Assembly (NCBI RefSeq): GCF_012913485.1 | Contig: NZ_CP051774.1 | Coordinates: forward strand, 3,968,001 to 4,032,000 | From: Luteolibacter luteus | GTDB taxonomy: Bacteria > Verrucomicrobiota > Verrucomicrobiia > Verrucomicrobiales > Akkermansiaceae | DNA length: 64,000 nt | Direction of reading: 5' to 3' | In this document: one piece after another, positions 1 to 7,962 of the stretch | How positions within the stretch are numbered: the stretch's first letter is position 1 | How the letters are laid out: each line of letters opens with the position of its first letter | Program-made: the position numbers and the translations under genes | The notes under the pieces: model-generated | Seen by the model: the letters and a program-made list of their open reading frames with translations, nothing else | What the model was told of the DNA's origin: nothing | Database searches by the model: none

Positions 1-965
1 AGGTCGGCCGCGCCTTCTTGCAGCATCTCTTCGGCCAAGGCCGGGGTATTGATGTTCCAAGTGGTGGAGCCGGGCAGACCTGATTCCTCGAGCACACGCT
101 TGGAGATCTGGCGCAGTTGACCCGGTCCCCAAGGGATCTTTGCCCCGGGAGTCGAGAAGCCCATGCTGACATCGAGGAAATCAAGGCCGAGTTTCTTGAA
201 GCGCTTTGCCAAGGCGATGGATTCCGCGACCGTTTCTTCATCCTGATCATCGAACTCGATCACGCCGAGCCGAGCTGCAAGCGGCAGATGCGCGGGCCAG
301 ACGGCACGAACGGCTTCGAGTGTCTCAAGAAGGAAGCGGGCACGATTTTCCATGCTGCCGCCATAATCATCCGTGCGCTGATTTGACCATCGCGAGAGGA
401 AGTTCTGTGCGAGATAGCCGTGCGCGAAGTGGAGCATGAGGAACTCGAAGCCTGCGTCGCGGGCACGCTTCGCGGCCGCCACGAAGTCCTCCTTCACGCG
501 CTCGATGTCCGCACGGGTCATCTCATGCGGCACGCGGGAAAGGCCGTCGCCATAGGAGACCGGGCTAGGGGCGATCGTCTCCCAGGCTCTGGGATCCGCT
601 GCGGGGATGTGGTCATCACCTTCCCATGGCAGGTTGGCAGAAGCCTTCCGTCCGGCGTGTCCAATCTGGATGCCTGGGACCGCACCACCTGCCTTGATGC
701 CATCGACAATCGGCTTGAGCGCCGCAGCGTGGGCGTCGCTCCAGAGTCCGAGGCAGGCGGGGGTGATGCGTCCTTCCGGGCTCACTGCGGTGGCCTCGAC
801 AACGACGAGGCCGGCACCGCCGCGGGCGAGCGAGAGGTAGTGGGCCGGATGCCAATCGGTTGGGAGACCATCGATCGCCTGATATTGGCACATCGGGGAG
901 ACGGCGATGCGGTTGCGCAGAGTGAGGCGACCGAAGGACAAGGGTGTGAAGAGTTTCGGTGTCAT
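1..965 (-). CDS. NADH:flavin oxidoreductase / Old Yellow Enzyme (YqjM-like), 3' end beyond window
   Basis: FMN-dependent ene-reductase that reduces activated C=C bonds with NAD(P)H in the cytoplasm. The minus-strand reading from the ATG at 963-965 gives MTPKLFTPLSFGRLTLRNRI, then RIAVSPMCQYQA, the typical OYE N-terminus with the YqjM-type Cys near the flavin. Further on are QIGHAGRKA and LHFAHGYLAQNFLS, which carry the substrate-binding His residues and the barrel core. The frame is still open at base 1, so the C-terminal part lies outside. It follows the DJ-1-like gene by about 40 bp on the same strand, suggesting an operon driven from the divergent LysR promoter region. The family assignment is firm; the physiological substrate is unknown. 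Confidence 0.9.
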   Translation of the reverse strand, partial: MTPKLFTPLSFGRLTLRNRIAVSPMCQYQAIDGLPTDWHPAHYLSLARGGAGLVVVEATAVSPEGRITPACLGLWSDAHAAALKPIVDGIKAGGAVPGIQIGHAGRKASANLPWEGDDHIPAADPRAWETIAPSPVSYGDGLSRVPHEMTRADIERVKEDFVAAAKRARDAGFEFLMLHFAHGYLAQNFLSRWSNQRTDDYGGSMENRARFLLETLEAVRAVWPAHLPLAARLGVIEFDDQDEETVAESIALAKRFKKLGLDFLDVSMGFSTPGAKIPWGPGQLRQISKRVLEESGLPGSTTWNINTPALAEEMLQEGAAD

Positions 966-1006
966 GGGTCCTAGGAGGGGTTAGACGGTTTGTTCTCCGG
1001 AAAAGT

Positions 1007-1804
1007 TCAGCGGGCGATCAGCCAATCCTTCACGGCGACGGAGAAGTCCGCGACGTCGATGGGGTGGCGGCTGGTGATGAGATTGCCATCCACGACGACC
1101 GCTTGCTCGAGCACTTGCCCTCCGGCATTGGTGAGATCGCTCTGGATGTTCCAGTATCCGGTGAGCTTCTTGCCCTTCAGAATGTCCGCGGAGGCAAGCA
1201 CGAGCGGAGCATGACAGATGGCAGCGATGAGCCTTCCGGACTTGTTGAACTCTTGGACGAAGCGGATCACGTCCTTGTCGTAGCGGAGGTTGTCGGGATT
1301 CCACGCTCCTCCGGGGATGAAGACGGCATCGTATTCGCTCACCTTGATCTGGTCAGCGGTGCGGTCCACTTTCACCCAGCCCACGGGATTGAGATACTGG
1401 ATGGCCATGATGTGATCCTTTGCCATTTCAGGAGTGCTGAGGCCGTATCGGGCCGGGGCCGGATTGAACTTCGGGGCGACGATGTCGACTTGGGCGCCGA
1501 GGGCCTTGAGATACCAAACAGGGCCGGTGAGCTCGATTTCCTCGAAGCCGTCCGCCGCGAGAACGGCGATGCGCTTTCCCTTGAGGGCGCTGCTGTCCTT
1601 CACCGGGGTGAAAAAGAAGGCCTTGAGTGCTTCATTCCCCGGGGCGTTGAGCAACTGGGAAACCGGCATCGATGAAACGGCCGATCGGGTGGAGAGCTGG
1701 TTGATGACTTCCAATTCGTGGGTGCTGTTGCTCTGGGCGGCTGCGGGGGATGCGGTGAAGAGGCTGAGCGTGGCGAGGGCGAGGAGTTGATTTGTGATTT
1801 TCAT
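1007..1804 (-). CDS. exported DJ-1/PfpI family protein
   Basis: 265 residues. The first 23 form a signal peptide (MKITNQLLALATLSLFTASP, cleaved near AAAQ). The DJ-1/PfpI fold occupies about residues 75-265, with RIAVLAADGFEEIEL at its start (conserved Glu in GFEE) and the nucleophile elbow AAICHAP, whose Cys197-His198 fit the family's reactive cysteine pair. About 50 extra residues lie between the signal peptide and the fold. Family members include glyoxalases, chaperone/deglycases and amidases; which activity applies cannot be told from sequence. Export is less usual than a cytoplasmic location. It is divergent from a LysR gene and probably cotranscribed with the Old Yellow Enzyme downstream, which suggests a reactive-carbonyl or electrophile response (inference). 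Confidence 0.88.
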   Translation of the reverse strand: MKITNQLLALATLSLFTASPAAAQSNSTHELEVINQLSTRSAVSSMPVSQLLNAPGNEALKAFFFTPVKDSSALKGKRIAVLAADGFEEIELTGPVWYLKALGAQVDIVAPKFNPAPARYGLSTPEMAKDHIMAIQYLNPVGWVKVDRTADQIKVSEYDAVFIPGGAWNPDNLRYDKDVIRFVQEFNKSGRLIAAICHAPLVLASADILKGKKLTGYWNIQSDLTNAGGQVLEQAVVVDGNLITSRHPIDVADFSVAVKDWLIAR

Positions 1805-1836
1805 GAGTCAGTTGGCTCGTTGTTTTTTGTTCGGAT

Positions 1837-1854
1837 TGAATCTCTGAGGATTCA
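1837..1854. promoter_or_regulatory. inverted repeat, candidate LysR operator
   Basis: TGAATC-N6-GATTCA, a perfect 6-bp dyad in the 138-bp divergent intergenic region, about 33 bp upstream of the DJ-1-like start and 89 bp upstream of the LysR start. LysR regulators usually bind interrupted dyads between divergent genes. Placement and symmetry fit; binding is inferred. Confidence 0.4.
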
Positions 1855-1942
1855 TCACGGAGCGAGACTGCCATGTGAGCGCTTATCGCGGAAATTGAAT
1901 GATTCTATTGTGGTTAGCGTATTTTTAGATAAGCATCCCCCG

Positions 1943-2824
1943 ATGGAACTTCGCCACCTCCGCGCCTTTGAAGCCGTAGCCGAAGAGCTGAACTTCAGCC
2001 GTGCCGCGGAGAGGCTGCATGTGGCTCAATCGGCCTTGAGCCGGACGATCGCAGACCTGGAGTCGGAGATGGAGGTAAGGCTTCTGGATCGGAATACCCA
2101 TGGTGTGGCTTTGACCGAGGCAGGGGCGCTCTTTCTCCATCGGGTCCGGGAGATCCTCGATGATGCGCGGGATGCGGTGCTGCAGGCGCAGCGCCGCTCA
2201 CGGGGTGAGACAGGCACGCTCCGCATCGGCTTCATCGGGACCTTGAGCCAATCCTTGCTCCCGAGCCTGCTGCAGACTTATCGGGCCGCCTATCCCGCCG
2301 TGGAGTTGGTCTTGCACGAGCTGGGGCCGACGCAGCAGCGGGAGAGGCTGCTCGCGGGTATCTTGGACTGCGGCTTCATCGGCCTCGCCATGGATTCTCC
2401 GGATCCGGAACTAGAGACAATCGTGGTGGCGGAAGATGAACTGGTCGCGGCGGTTCCGGAGAATCATCCGCTGGCCAAGCACGAGGTGTTGCGCCTCCCC
2501 GACTTGAAGCATGAGGCGATCTATCTCACGGCGCAGGCGAATGCGCCGATCTTTAATCCGTGGTTGGTGAGGCTTTGCCAGAAGGCGGGATTCGAGCCGC
2601 GGATCCATGGCCAGACGGATCGGGCTGCCACAGTCCTGAACTATGTGGCCGCGGGATTTGGCGTTTCCCTTTTCCCCGCGAGGATCGCGGCGCAGGCGAC
2701 CTTCGGCGTGCGGTTCATACCTTTGAAGGGGCGTCTGCCGAAGTATCAATACAAGTTTGCCTGGCCGCGGCGAAGCACGAACCAGGCGCTGTCGGAGTTC
2801 GTAAAGATGGTCCGGCGGCGGTGA
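1943..2824 (+). CDS. LysR family transcriptional regulator
   Basis: 293 residues from the ATG at 1943 (MELRHLRAFEAVAEELNFSR). An upstream in-frame extension exists but lacks LysR homology, and this start gives the standard family length. The N-terminal winged helix-turn-helix covers residues 1-60 (AAERLHVAQSALSRTIADLE) and is followed by the linker helix. A periplasmic-binding-like effector domain starts near residue 90 (TLRIGFIGTLSQSLLP). The protein most resembles the BenM/CatR-like or general LTTR class; the effector is not predictable. It is transcribed away from the DJ-1 and ene-reductase genes, the classical arrangement for a LysR regulator and its target operon. Confidence 0.92.
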   Translation: MELRHLRAFEAVAEELNFSRAAERLHVAQSALSRTIADLESEMEVRLLDRNTHGVALTEAGALFLHRVREILDDARDAVLQAQRRSRGETGTLRIGFIGTLSQSLLPSLLQTYRAAYPAVELVLHELGPTQQRERLLAGILDCGFIGLAMDSPDPELETIVVAEDELVAAVPENHPLAKHEVLRLPDLKHEAIYLTAQANAPIFNPWLVRLCQKAGFEPRIHGQTDRAATVLNYVAAGFGVSLFPARIAAQATFGVRFIPLKGRLPKYQYKFAWPRRSTNQALSEFVKMVRRR

Positions 2825-2846
2825 GAAGATCGCTGTTCCTGCTATG

Positions 2847-3539
2847 TCAGGCGAAAAACTGGGGGTGGTTCAGATACTCATCCTCCGTATACAAGAACGG
2901 GGAGCGCTGGATGGAGAGGCTGGGGGGATGATAGGTCACGCTGTCCATGCCCATGGTGATGGCCCTGATCGCGCCGTCCCATGTCATCACCCCGGGATTG
3001 GGGCGTCTCCACGCTTCGCCGCGATCGGGCGCGGGTTGGTAGATTTTGATCTCGGGCTGCCAGAACCCGAGGAGGGCTTGTAGCAGGTAGTCCGGGAATT
3101 CCGCGTGATAGATGCAGGGCTCGTTGAAATCCAATTCGGCCGCCACCGCGTCCGGTGTAGCGAGAAACTCGCGGAATGCCGAGACCCCGGGCACCCGTTT
3201 TGGAAAGGGCACAGGAAGCCCTTTTTCGCCGATGTCGAAATCGGTGTCGGGGAACGCATGGCGGAGCAGCGCGAGGCCTTCTTCGAATTGGCTGCGGGCG
3301 GTTTCGATGTCACAGCGGATTTGGGAGGTGCTGTCGAAACCTCCGTCTCCTCCCTTGATGATGTCCGAAGGGCGAAAGCAGGCGAGCCAGAGCATTCCGA
3401 CGCAGCCTCCCTTCATCATGATGCTTTCGTTTTTTCCATCCGCCTTCTTTAGCTCAAGATGTGTATAAACGCCCACGGCGTGATACCGCTCAGAAAAGGA
3501 GGGGCAGAGGAAGGAGGATGTTCTTGGGAGTGCTCCCAT
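2847..3539 (-). CDS. hypothetical protein
   Basis: Up to 230 residues; I recognise no family. The first 40 residues look unlike the rest, and an internal Met pair at 3414-3419 (MMKGGCVGMLWLACF) could be the real start, giving about 190 residues. The body is soluble-looking and rich in aromatic residues and proline, with FREFLATPDAVAAELDFNEP in the middle and the end YTEDEYLNHPQFFA. There is no clear signal peptide from the long start. It converges with the LysR gene, with 22 bp between stop codons. The coding call rests on length and on protein-like composition. Confidence 0.6.
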   Translation of the reverse strand: MGALPRTSSFLCPSFSERYHAVGVYTHLELKKADGKNESIMMKGGCVGMLWLACFRPSDIIKGGDGGFDSTSQIRCDIETARSQFEEGLALLRHAFPDTDFDIGEKGLPVPFPKRVPGVSAFREFLATPDAVAAELDFNEPCIYHAEFPDYLLQALLGFWQPEIKIYQPAPDRGEAWRRPNPGVMTWDGAIRAITMGMDSVTYHPPSLSIQRSPFLYTEDEYLNHPQFFA

Positions 3540-3783
3540 GATCGGCGGCGTTTTTCACAAGCCGCGATCGCGATCTGCGCAAAGATTTCCCGCTTTCACG
3601 GCTTCGGGGCAGCGGAAGCCGGTCTTATCCATAGTCCGGCGGATTGTAGTCTAAGCGGATTTCGTAACGGTGGGAGAATACCCCTATGCACTATCGGTCC
3701 CATCTCTTTATGGCCGAACATGGGACTTGGGGAATGGTGCGAATCGATCCCTCCCGTTTCGATGAGGGCCTAATTCAAAATCC

Positions 3784-4743
3784 ATGAAAACGACAACCGA
3801 CTCAGGGCTCCCCGTTTCCTCACTTGGCCTCACTCCGCGCGGGGGACGTCGCGCCTTCCTCCGCTCCCTTGGGCTGGGCGCAGGTGCTGCCGCCCTAGGT
3901 TCCACCATGCCCGAGGCAGAGGCTGCCTCTGGTTTCGGTTTTGCCTTTGGACTTGGGAACAAGAAAGCAAAGCGAGATGCCGACATCCTGAATTTCGCAC
4001 TGAACCTCGAATACCTGGAAGCGGAATACTATTTGCGCGCGACTACCGGGCAAGGTCTTGAGGCCGCCGGCATCGGAGTCGACGGCAATGGCACGACCGG
4101 TGATGTGGTGGTGAAGGCCAATCCCCAAGTGACTTTCACAACAGCCGCGGTCCAGCAATACGCCAACGAGATCGCTCAAGACGAGGCCAACCACGTCCGC
4201 TTTCTTCGCACCGCGCTGGATTCTACCCGCTTTGGGCAAGTCGCACGGCCGCAGATCAATCTCCTCGATAGCTTCAATGCATTGGGTGGTCTTCTCGGTA
4301 TCGGCAACTTCGATCCTTTTGCAAACGAGGCTAACTTCCTTCTGGGTGCCTTCATCTTTGAGGACGTCGGCGTTACAGCTTACAAAGGAGCAAGCCCGCT
4401 GGTGTCGAACAAAGCCTACCTTGAGGCGGCAGCAGGGATACTTGGAGTGGAGGCCTATCACGCGGGCACCATCCGCACCCTCATTTACCAAGCTGGCACC
4501 ACGGCCCAGAACACGGCCAATGCCATCTCGGCCCTTCGCGCTTCGCTCGACAACCAGCCTTCGGGATCGAACGCCCTTGATCAGGGAGTCACGGTGGGAG
4601 GGTTGGCGAATATCGTTCCTGCAGATGCCAATTCCATCGCCTTCAGCCGCACCACCGACCAAGTGCTGAACATCGTCTATGGCGGCGTCAACGCTTCCTC
4701 CGGCCTGTTCTTCCCGAACGGGCTAAACGGCAACATCCGCTGA
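3784..4743 (+). CDS. Tat-exported ferritin-like domain protein
   Basis: 319 residues. The N-terminus has a twin-arginine signal ([20 protein letters not shown], residues 20-39), so export as a folded and possibly metal-loaded protein is likely. The ferritin-like four-helix bundle begins near residue 64 with [18 protein letters not shown], the typical helix-1 motif with Glu ligands, and continues with [16 protein letters not shown] (E and H ligands) and [16 protein letters not shown]. This matches the Ferritin_2 type (PF13668) common in soil bacteria and yeasts, whose function is poorly defined (stress or desiccation response is often proposed). The 244 bp upstream hold no gene. It appears monocistronic. 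Confidence 0.9.
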   Translation: MKTTTDSGLPVSSLGLTPRGGRRAFLRSLGLGAGAAALGSTMPEAEAASGFGFAFGLGNKKAKRDADILNFALNLEYLEAEYYLRATTGQGLEAAGIGVDGNGTTGDVVVKANPQVTFTTAAVQQYANEIAQDEANHVRFLRTALDSTRFGQVARPQINLLDSFNALGGLLGIGNFDPFANEANFLLGAFIFEDVGVTAYKGASPLVSNKAYLEAAAGILGVEAYHAGTIRTLIYQAGTTAQNTANAISALRASLDNQPSGSNALDQGVTVGGLANIVPADANSIAFSRTTDQVLNIVYGGVNASSGLFFPNGLNGNIR

Positions 4744-4916
4744 TTTCTGCGACGATAGGACTTACGGCTTTGTCGCGGTGGATGGCGCTAGCGCTTCCGC
4801 CGCGTTCAAATCCGGCTTCGCAGGGCTCAGCAAGGATTGTCATCCCTCCCTGGACTCGGGGTAGGGGTGAGCTGCCCTGAGGTAGGGGCGCTCTGAGAAA
4901 CGGGAAAATCTTACCG
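4744..4916. other. intergenic, nothing recognised
   Basis: Short stretch between the ferritin-like gene and the tRNA. I see no open frame of note, and no convincing stem followed by a T-run. Confidence 0.5.
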
Positions 4917-5003
4917 CGGACAGGGAGGGATTCGAACCCTCGGTACTATTGCTAGCACACACGCTTTCCAAGCGTGCTCATTCGACCACTCTGACACCTG
5001 CCC
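4917..5003 (-). tRNA. tRNA-Ser (GGA anticodon)
   Basis: The 87-nt minus-strand product folds as a class II tRNA. The acceptor strand GGGCAGG pairs with CCTGTCC (one G-U), the anticodon stem CACGC/GCGTG holds the loop TTGGAAA (anticodon GGA), and a long variable arm follows, ending in the T-arm GGGTTCGAATCCC. The discriminator base is G, as usual for serine tRNAs. The 3' CCA is not encoded. Confidence 0.95.
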
Positions 5004-5100
5004 TAAGCGGAAGGGCGCGCACCCTAGGGGCCGACCGCGGACTTGGCAACCCGATTTTCCGAGAGAAATCGAGAAGCGGGGAAAAGCTGCTCCAAGTCCT

Positions 5101-7560
5101 TCATTTGCCGTCGTTTCGTGGAATGACGAATCCTTCCTGATCGAGGCCGTAGCCAGGCGGAAGCTTCAGTCCTTCGGGAGCGGCGGGACCTCGGGCGATC
5201 GGTCCGTCCGGGGTTTCCTCGATGGCGAAGCCGGGGAGGAGGATGCCGAAGGATCCCGCTTTCCGGCCGACCTGTGGCTTGCTGCCTTCGCGGGGTGTCG
5301 GCGGGTCGGGCATCGACATGGCCACGATGACGCCATCGATGGCCAGGCAGGGACAATGGATCCAGTCAGAGCGATCAAGCGGCTGCGTGGCGCGGTGGCT
5401 GAAATCGAAGAAGACGCCTGTCGTGGGGGAGGGGATCGACTTTTCGATTTGTGAGCGCAGGGCATCGCCTCCCAGCCAGTGGATGTCCGAGGAGGCATCG
5501 GCGGCGAAGGATTCGCGCGGGATGGCGCGGTAGAGGCGCTGGAATTCGACGAGGCCTGGCAGGGAACCGGGAAGCGGGTCGCCTTCCAGCACGCCGAAAT
5601 CACCACCGCGGGGCAGGGCGTTCACTTGGGCGAGTTGCAGGCCGTTGGCGCGGGCTGCGCGTCGGGTGCCGCGGAACATCCCGACGCGGACATCAAGCGC
5701 CAAGGCGGAGGCTTCCATCATCCGGTGGCGCACCAGATCGATGTCCGCTTCCGCGGGCGGGATCGGTTTGCTGAAGCCGACCGTGATGCCGTAGCGGAGG
5801 CGCTTCGGAAACTTCGTGAAGAAGCGGTTGCCTTCGAAGGAGAAGATCGAGCCCCAGGCGCCATCGGTCCAGGTGGGCAGCATCGGGCAGCCGGCTTGGC
5901 GGGCGATGAGTTCGAAACCGCGCTTCAGTTCGTGCAGGGTGCCGGTGCGGGTCAGTTGTCCCTCCGGGAAGATGCAGACGACGTGGCCCTCCTTCAGTGC
6001 CTCTGCGGAAATCTTCAGCGCCTCACGGGGCTTTGCAGAAGAAATCGGCACGGTGTCGAAGAGCTGGCAGAAGACCCGGATTGCCGCCGTGCCCATGAAG
6101 CTCTGCTCCATCACGAAGCGCACCGGACGCGGGCAGGCCGCGGTCAGAAAAAAGGCATCCGCCCAGGTGATGTGGTTCGGCAACAGGAGAACGCCGCCCT
6201 TGGCCGGGAAGTTCGATTCTCCCGCGGTTTTCACGCGGTAGAAAAGGCGCAGGATGGTCAGCCCGATCACCCGCACCAGATCCGCCGGAATCAGTTTCGC
6301 GATGAAGATGGTGGCGAGGCCGCAGGCGATCGCGGCGAGCAGCAGTTGGGAATGTACTCCGAGCCACCACGGGTCGTCCAACGCGGTGCGGGCCGATCCG
6401 ATGAAGTAGAGGGCCGCCACCACGATGACTCCTGCAAGGCAATCCTGGAGATTTGCCCCCGCGAGGAGTTCTCCGCGTTGCCCCGCGGGACAGCGGTCTT
6501 GGAAAAAGGCATTCAGCGGTGTCAGGAAAATCGCGGCGCAGAAGGCGGTAAGGGCAAGAAGTACGAGGAATGCCGTACTCGCCGGATGGGGCACCGCCAG
6601 CAAGAGCGTGCTGGCCGTCATCGCAATGCCTGCGACCGGCACCCAGCCGAGTTCGATGCGCCGCTTCATGAGCAGCGAGGCCACTCCAAATCCGCCGGCC
6701 ATGCCCAGCGAGGCGGCGATCATGAAGCGCGAGGCCATGCTGCCGAAGCCGCTACCACCGCCCGTCAATTCCTTGGCCACGGTGATGGACCACAGGTTGA
6801 TGAAACCGGCGAAGGCCCAGAAGAAAGCGATGCCGAAAGAAGTCCGCCGCAGGACGGGATCGCGCCAGAGGTCCTTGAGCTGCCGGAAGTGTCGCACCGC
6901 CAGCATGCCAGTGAGCGGTTCCGCCGCGCCGCTGGGGGTGCGCGGGATGAACCAGGAAAACAGCAGTCCGAAGACGGCGATTGACGCGATCACCAGCAGG
7001 GGGCCTGCGGCCGCCTGCCAGCCATCGTCCAAGCGATCCAGCCGCCGATCGAAGATGAAGCCGGACAGAATCTGTCCGCTGAGCAGCGCCAGCATTGCTG
7101 CCATCTGCTGGACCCCGCTGGCGAAGCCGAGGTGGCGGGAGCCTACCAGCTCCTTGATCAGGCCCAGCTTTGCCGGACTGATGAAAGCACTCTGAACTGC
7201 CAGCGCGAAGAAACCGGCAAGAGCCAGGCTGAAGTTCTTCATCGCGATCGCCACGCAGAGCGAGACGAGGATGGCAAGCTGTGCGATCGCCGAGCCGATC
7301 ATGACATTGCGCTTTGAAAAGCGGTCGCTCAGCCAGCCTGCAAGGGGAGCGAAGAGGACGTAGGGAAGGGAAATCAGGAAGCCGGCCACCAACTCAACCT
7401 TCGACGCCTTTCCCATCAGCCACCCTCCGAGGGGGATCAGCAGGAATTGGGCGGCCTTGTCGTTAAAGGCATTCAGGGTCTGCTGGAGAATCATGCTCCA
7501 GTAGCCCGTCCACTCGCGCCGCGTCGGCTCCCGCTGCTCTTCGTCCCGGGCTTCGTCCAC
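5101..7560 (-). CDS. MFS transporter / 1-acylglycerophosphate acyltransferase fusion (LplT-Aas-like) with remnant AMP-ligase tail
   Basis: 819 residues in three parts. Residues about 15-430 form a 12-helix MFS domain of the LplT lysophospholipid-flippase type (QQTLNAFNDKAAQFLLIP at the start; LSDRFSKRNVMIGSA is the loop 2-3 signature). Residues about 445-640 are a PlsC-type acyltransferase with block I NHITWAD (the H-x4-D pair) and block III FPEGQLTRTG. In E. coli Aas the acyltransferase is followed by an acyl-ACP synthetase. Here only about 165 residues remain, and their end (GRKAGSFGILLPG, then LDQEGFVI) resembles the middle of that enzyme without its ATP-binding signatures. Likely role: import and re-acylation of lysophospholipids at the inner membrane; the acyl-activating step is probably supplied elsewhere. 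Confidence 0.88.
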   Translation of the reverse strand: MDEARDEEQREPTRREWTGYWSMILQQTLNAFNDKAAQFLLIPLGGWLMGKASKVELVAGFLISLPYVLFAPLAGWLSDRFSKRNVMIGSAIAQLAILVSLCVAIAMKNFSLALAGFFALAVQSAFISPAKLGLIKELVGSRHLGFASGVQQMAAMLALLSGQILSGFIFDRRLDRLDDGWQAAAGPLLVIASIAVFGLLFSWFIPRTPSGAAEPLTGMLAVRHFRQLKDLWRDPVLRRTSFGIAFFWAFAGFINLWSITVAKELTGGGSGFGSMASRFMIAASLGMAGGFGVASLLMKRRIELGWVPVAGIAMTASTLLLAVPHPASTAFLVLLALTAFCAAIFLTPLNAFFQDRCPAGQRGELLAGANLQDCLAGVIVVAALYFIGSARTALDDPWWLGVHSQLLLAAIACGLATIFIAKLIPADLVRVIGLTILRLFYRVKTAGESNFPAKGGVLLLPNHITWADAFFLTAACPRPVRFVMEQSFMGTAAIRVFCQLFDTVPISSAKPREALKISAEALKEGHVVCIFPEGQLTRTGTLHELKRGFELIARQAGCPMLPTWTDGAWGSIFSFEGNRFFTKFPKRLRYGITVGFSKPIPPAEADIDLVRHRMMEASALALDVRVGMFRGTRRAARANGLQLAQVNALPRGGDFGVLEGDPLPGSLPGLVEFQRLYRAIPRESFAADASSDIHWLGGDALRSQIEKSIPSPTTGVFFDFSHRATQPLDRSDWIHCPCLAIDGVIVAMSMPDPPTPREGSKPQVGRKAGSFGILLPGFAIEETPDGPIARGPAAPEGLKLPPGYGLDQEGFVIPRNDGK

Positions 7561-7962
7561 CGGCAGGATGTTAGGAGACGGGTCGAGACTGGCAAAGCCG
7601 GATTTGGTGGTGCGAATTCTGCGGCCTCAAATGCCGAATCGGCATATTGAAAGCTAATCTCAAATTAAAACCCGTTTGACTTGTGGGTAAGAGACCTTGG
7701 GAAAGGTGATAACTATGTTCTCACGGCAAAGCGGTTGGGTGAATCTGTATTACAGGATGGAAACCATCGTTTGGTGGAAAGATACCAAGCCATGGTGCGC
7801 GGATACAAGCGTACTGACTGATATGGTCCACAGGTAAGAGACGGAATTCTACCGCTTTCCGATCCGCCGGAAAGCGGCGCCCGATCCCGCGAAATGCGGA
7901 AAAAGGCAGCATCCCGCTTCGCCCGGTCCCTGACCCAGGGCCGGTTTACCCCGATCAAACTC
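7561..7962. promoter_or_regulatory. intergenic leader of the secreted LamG/TSP3 gene
   Basis: 402 bp without a credible gene. It separates the divergent MFS fusion from the large secreted protein. It holds the decamer GGATACAAGC at 7801-7810, 153 bp before the downstream start; the same decamer lies upstream of two further large exported-protein genes. The segment around 7640-7675 is AT-richer and could hold the promoter. No -35/-10 pair is convincing. Confidence 0.45.
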
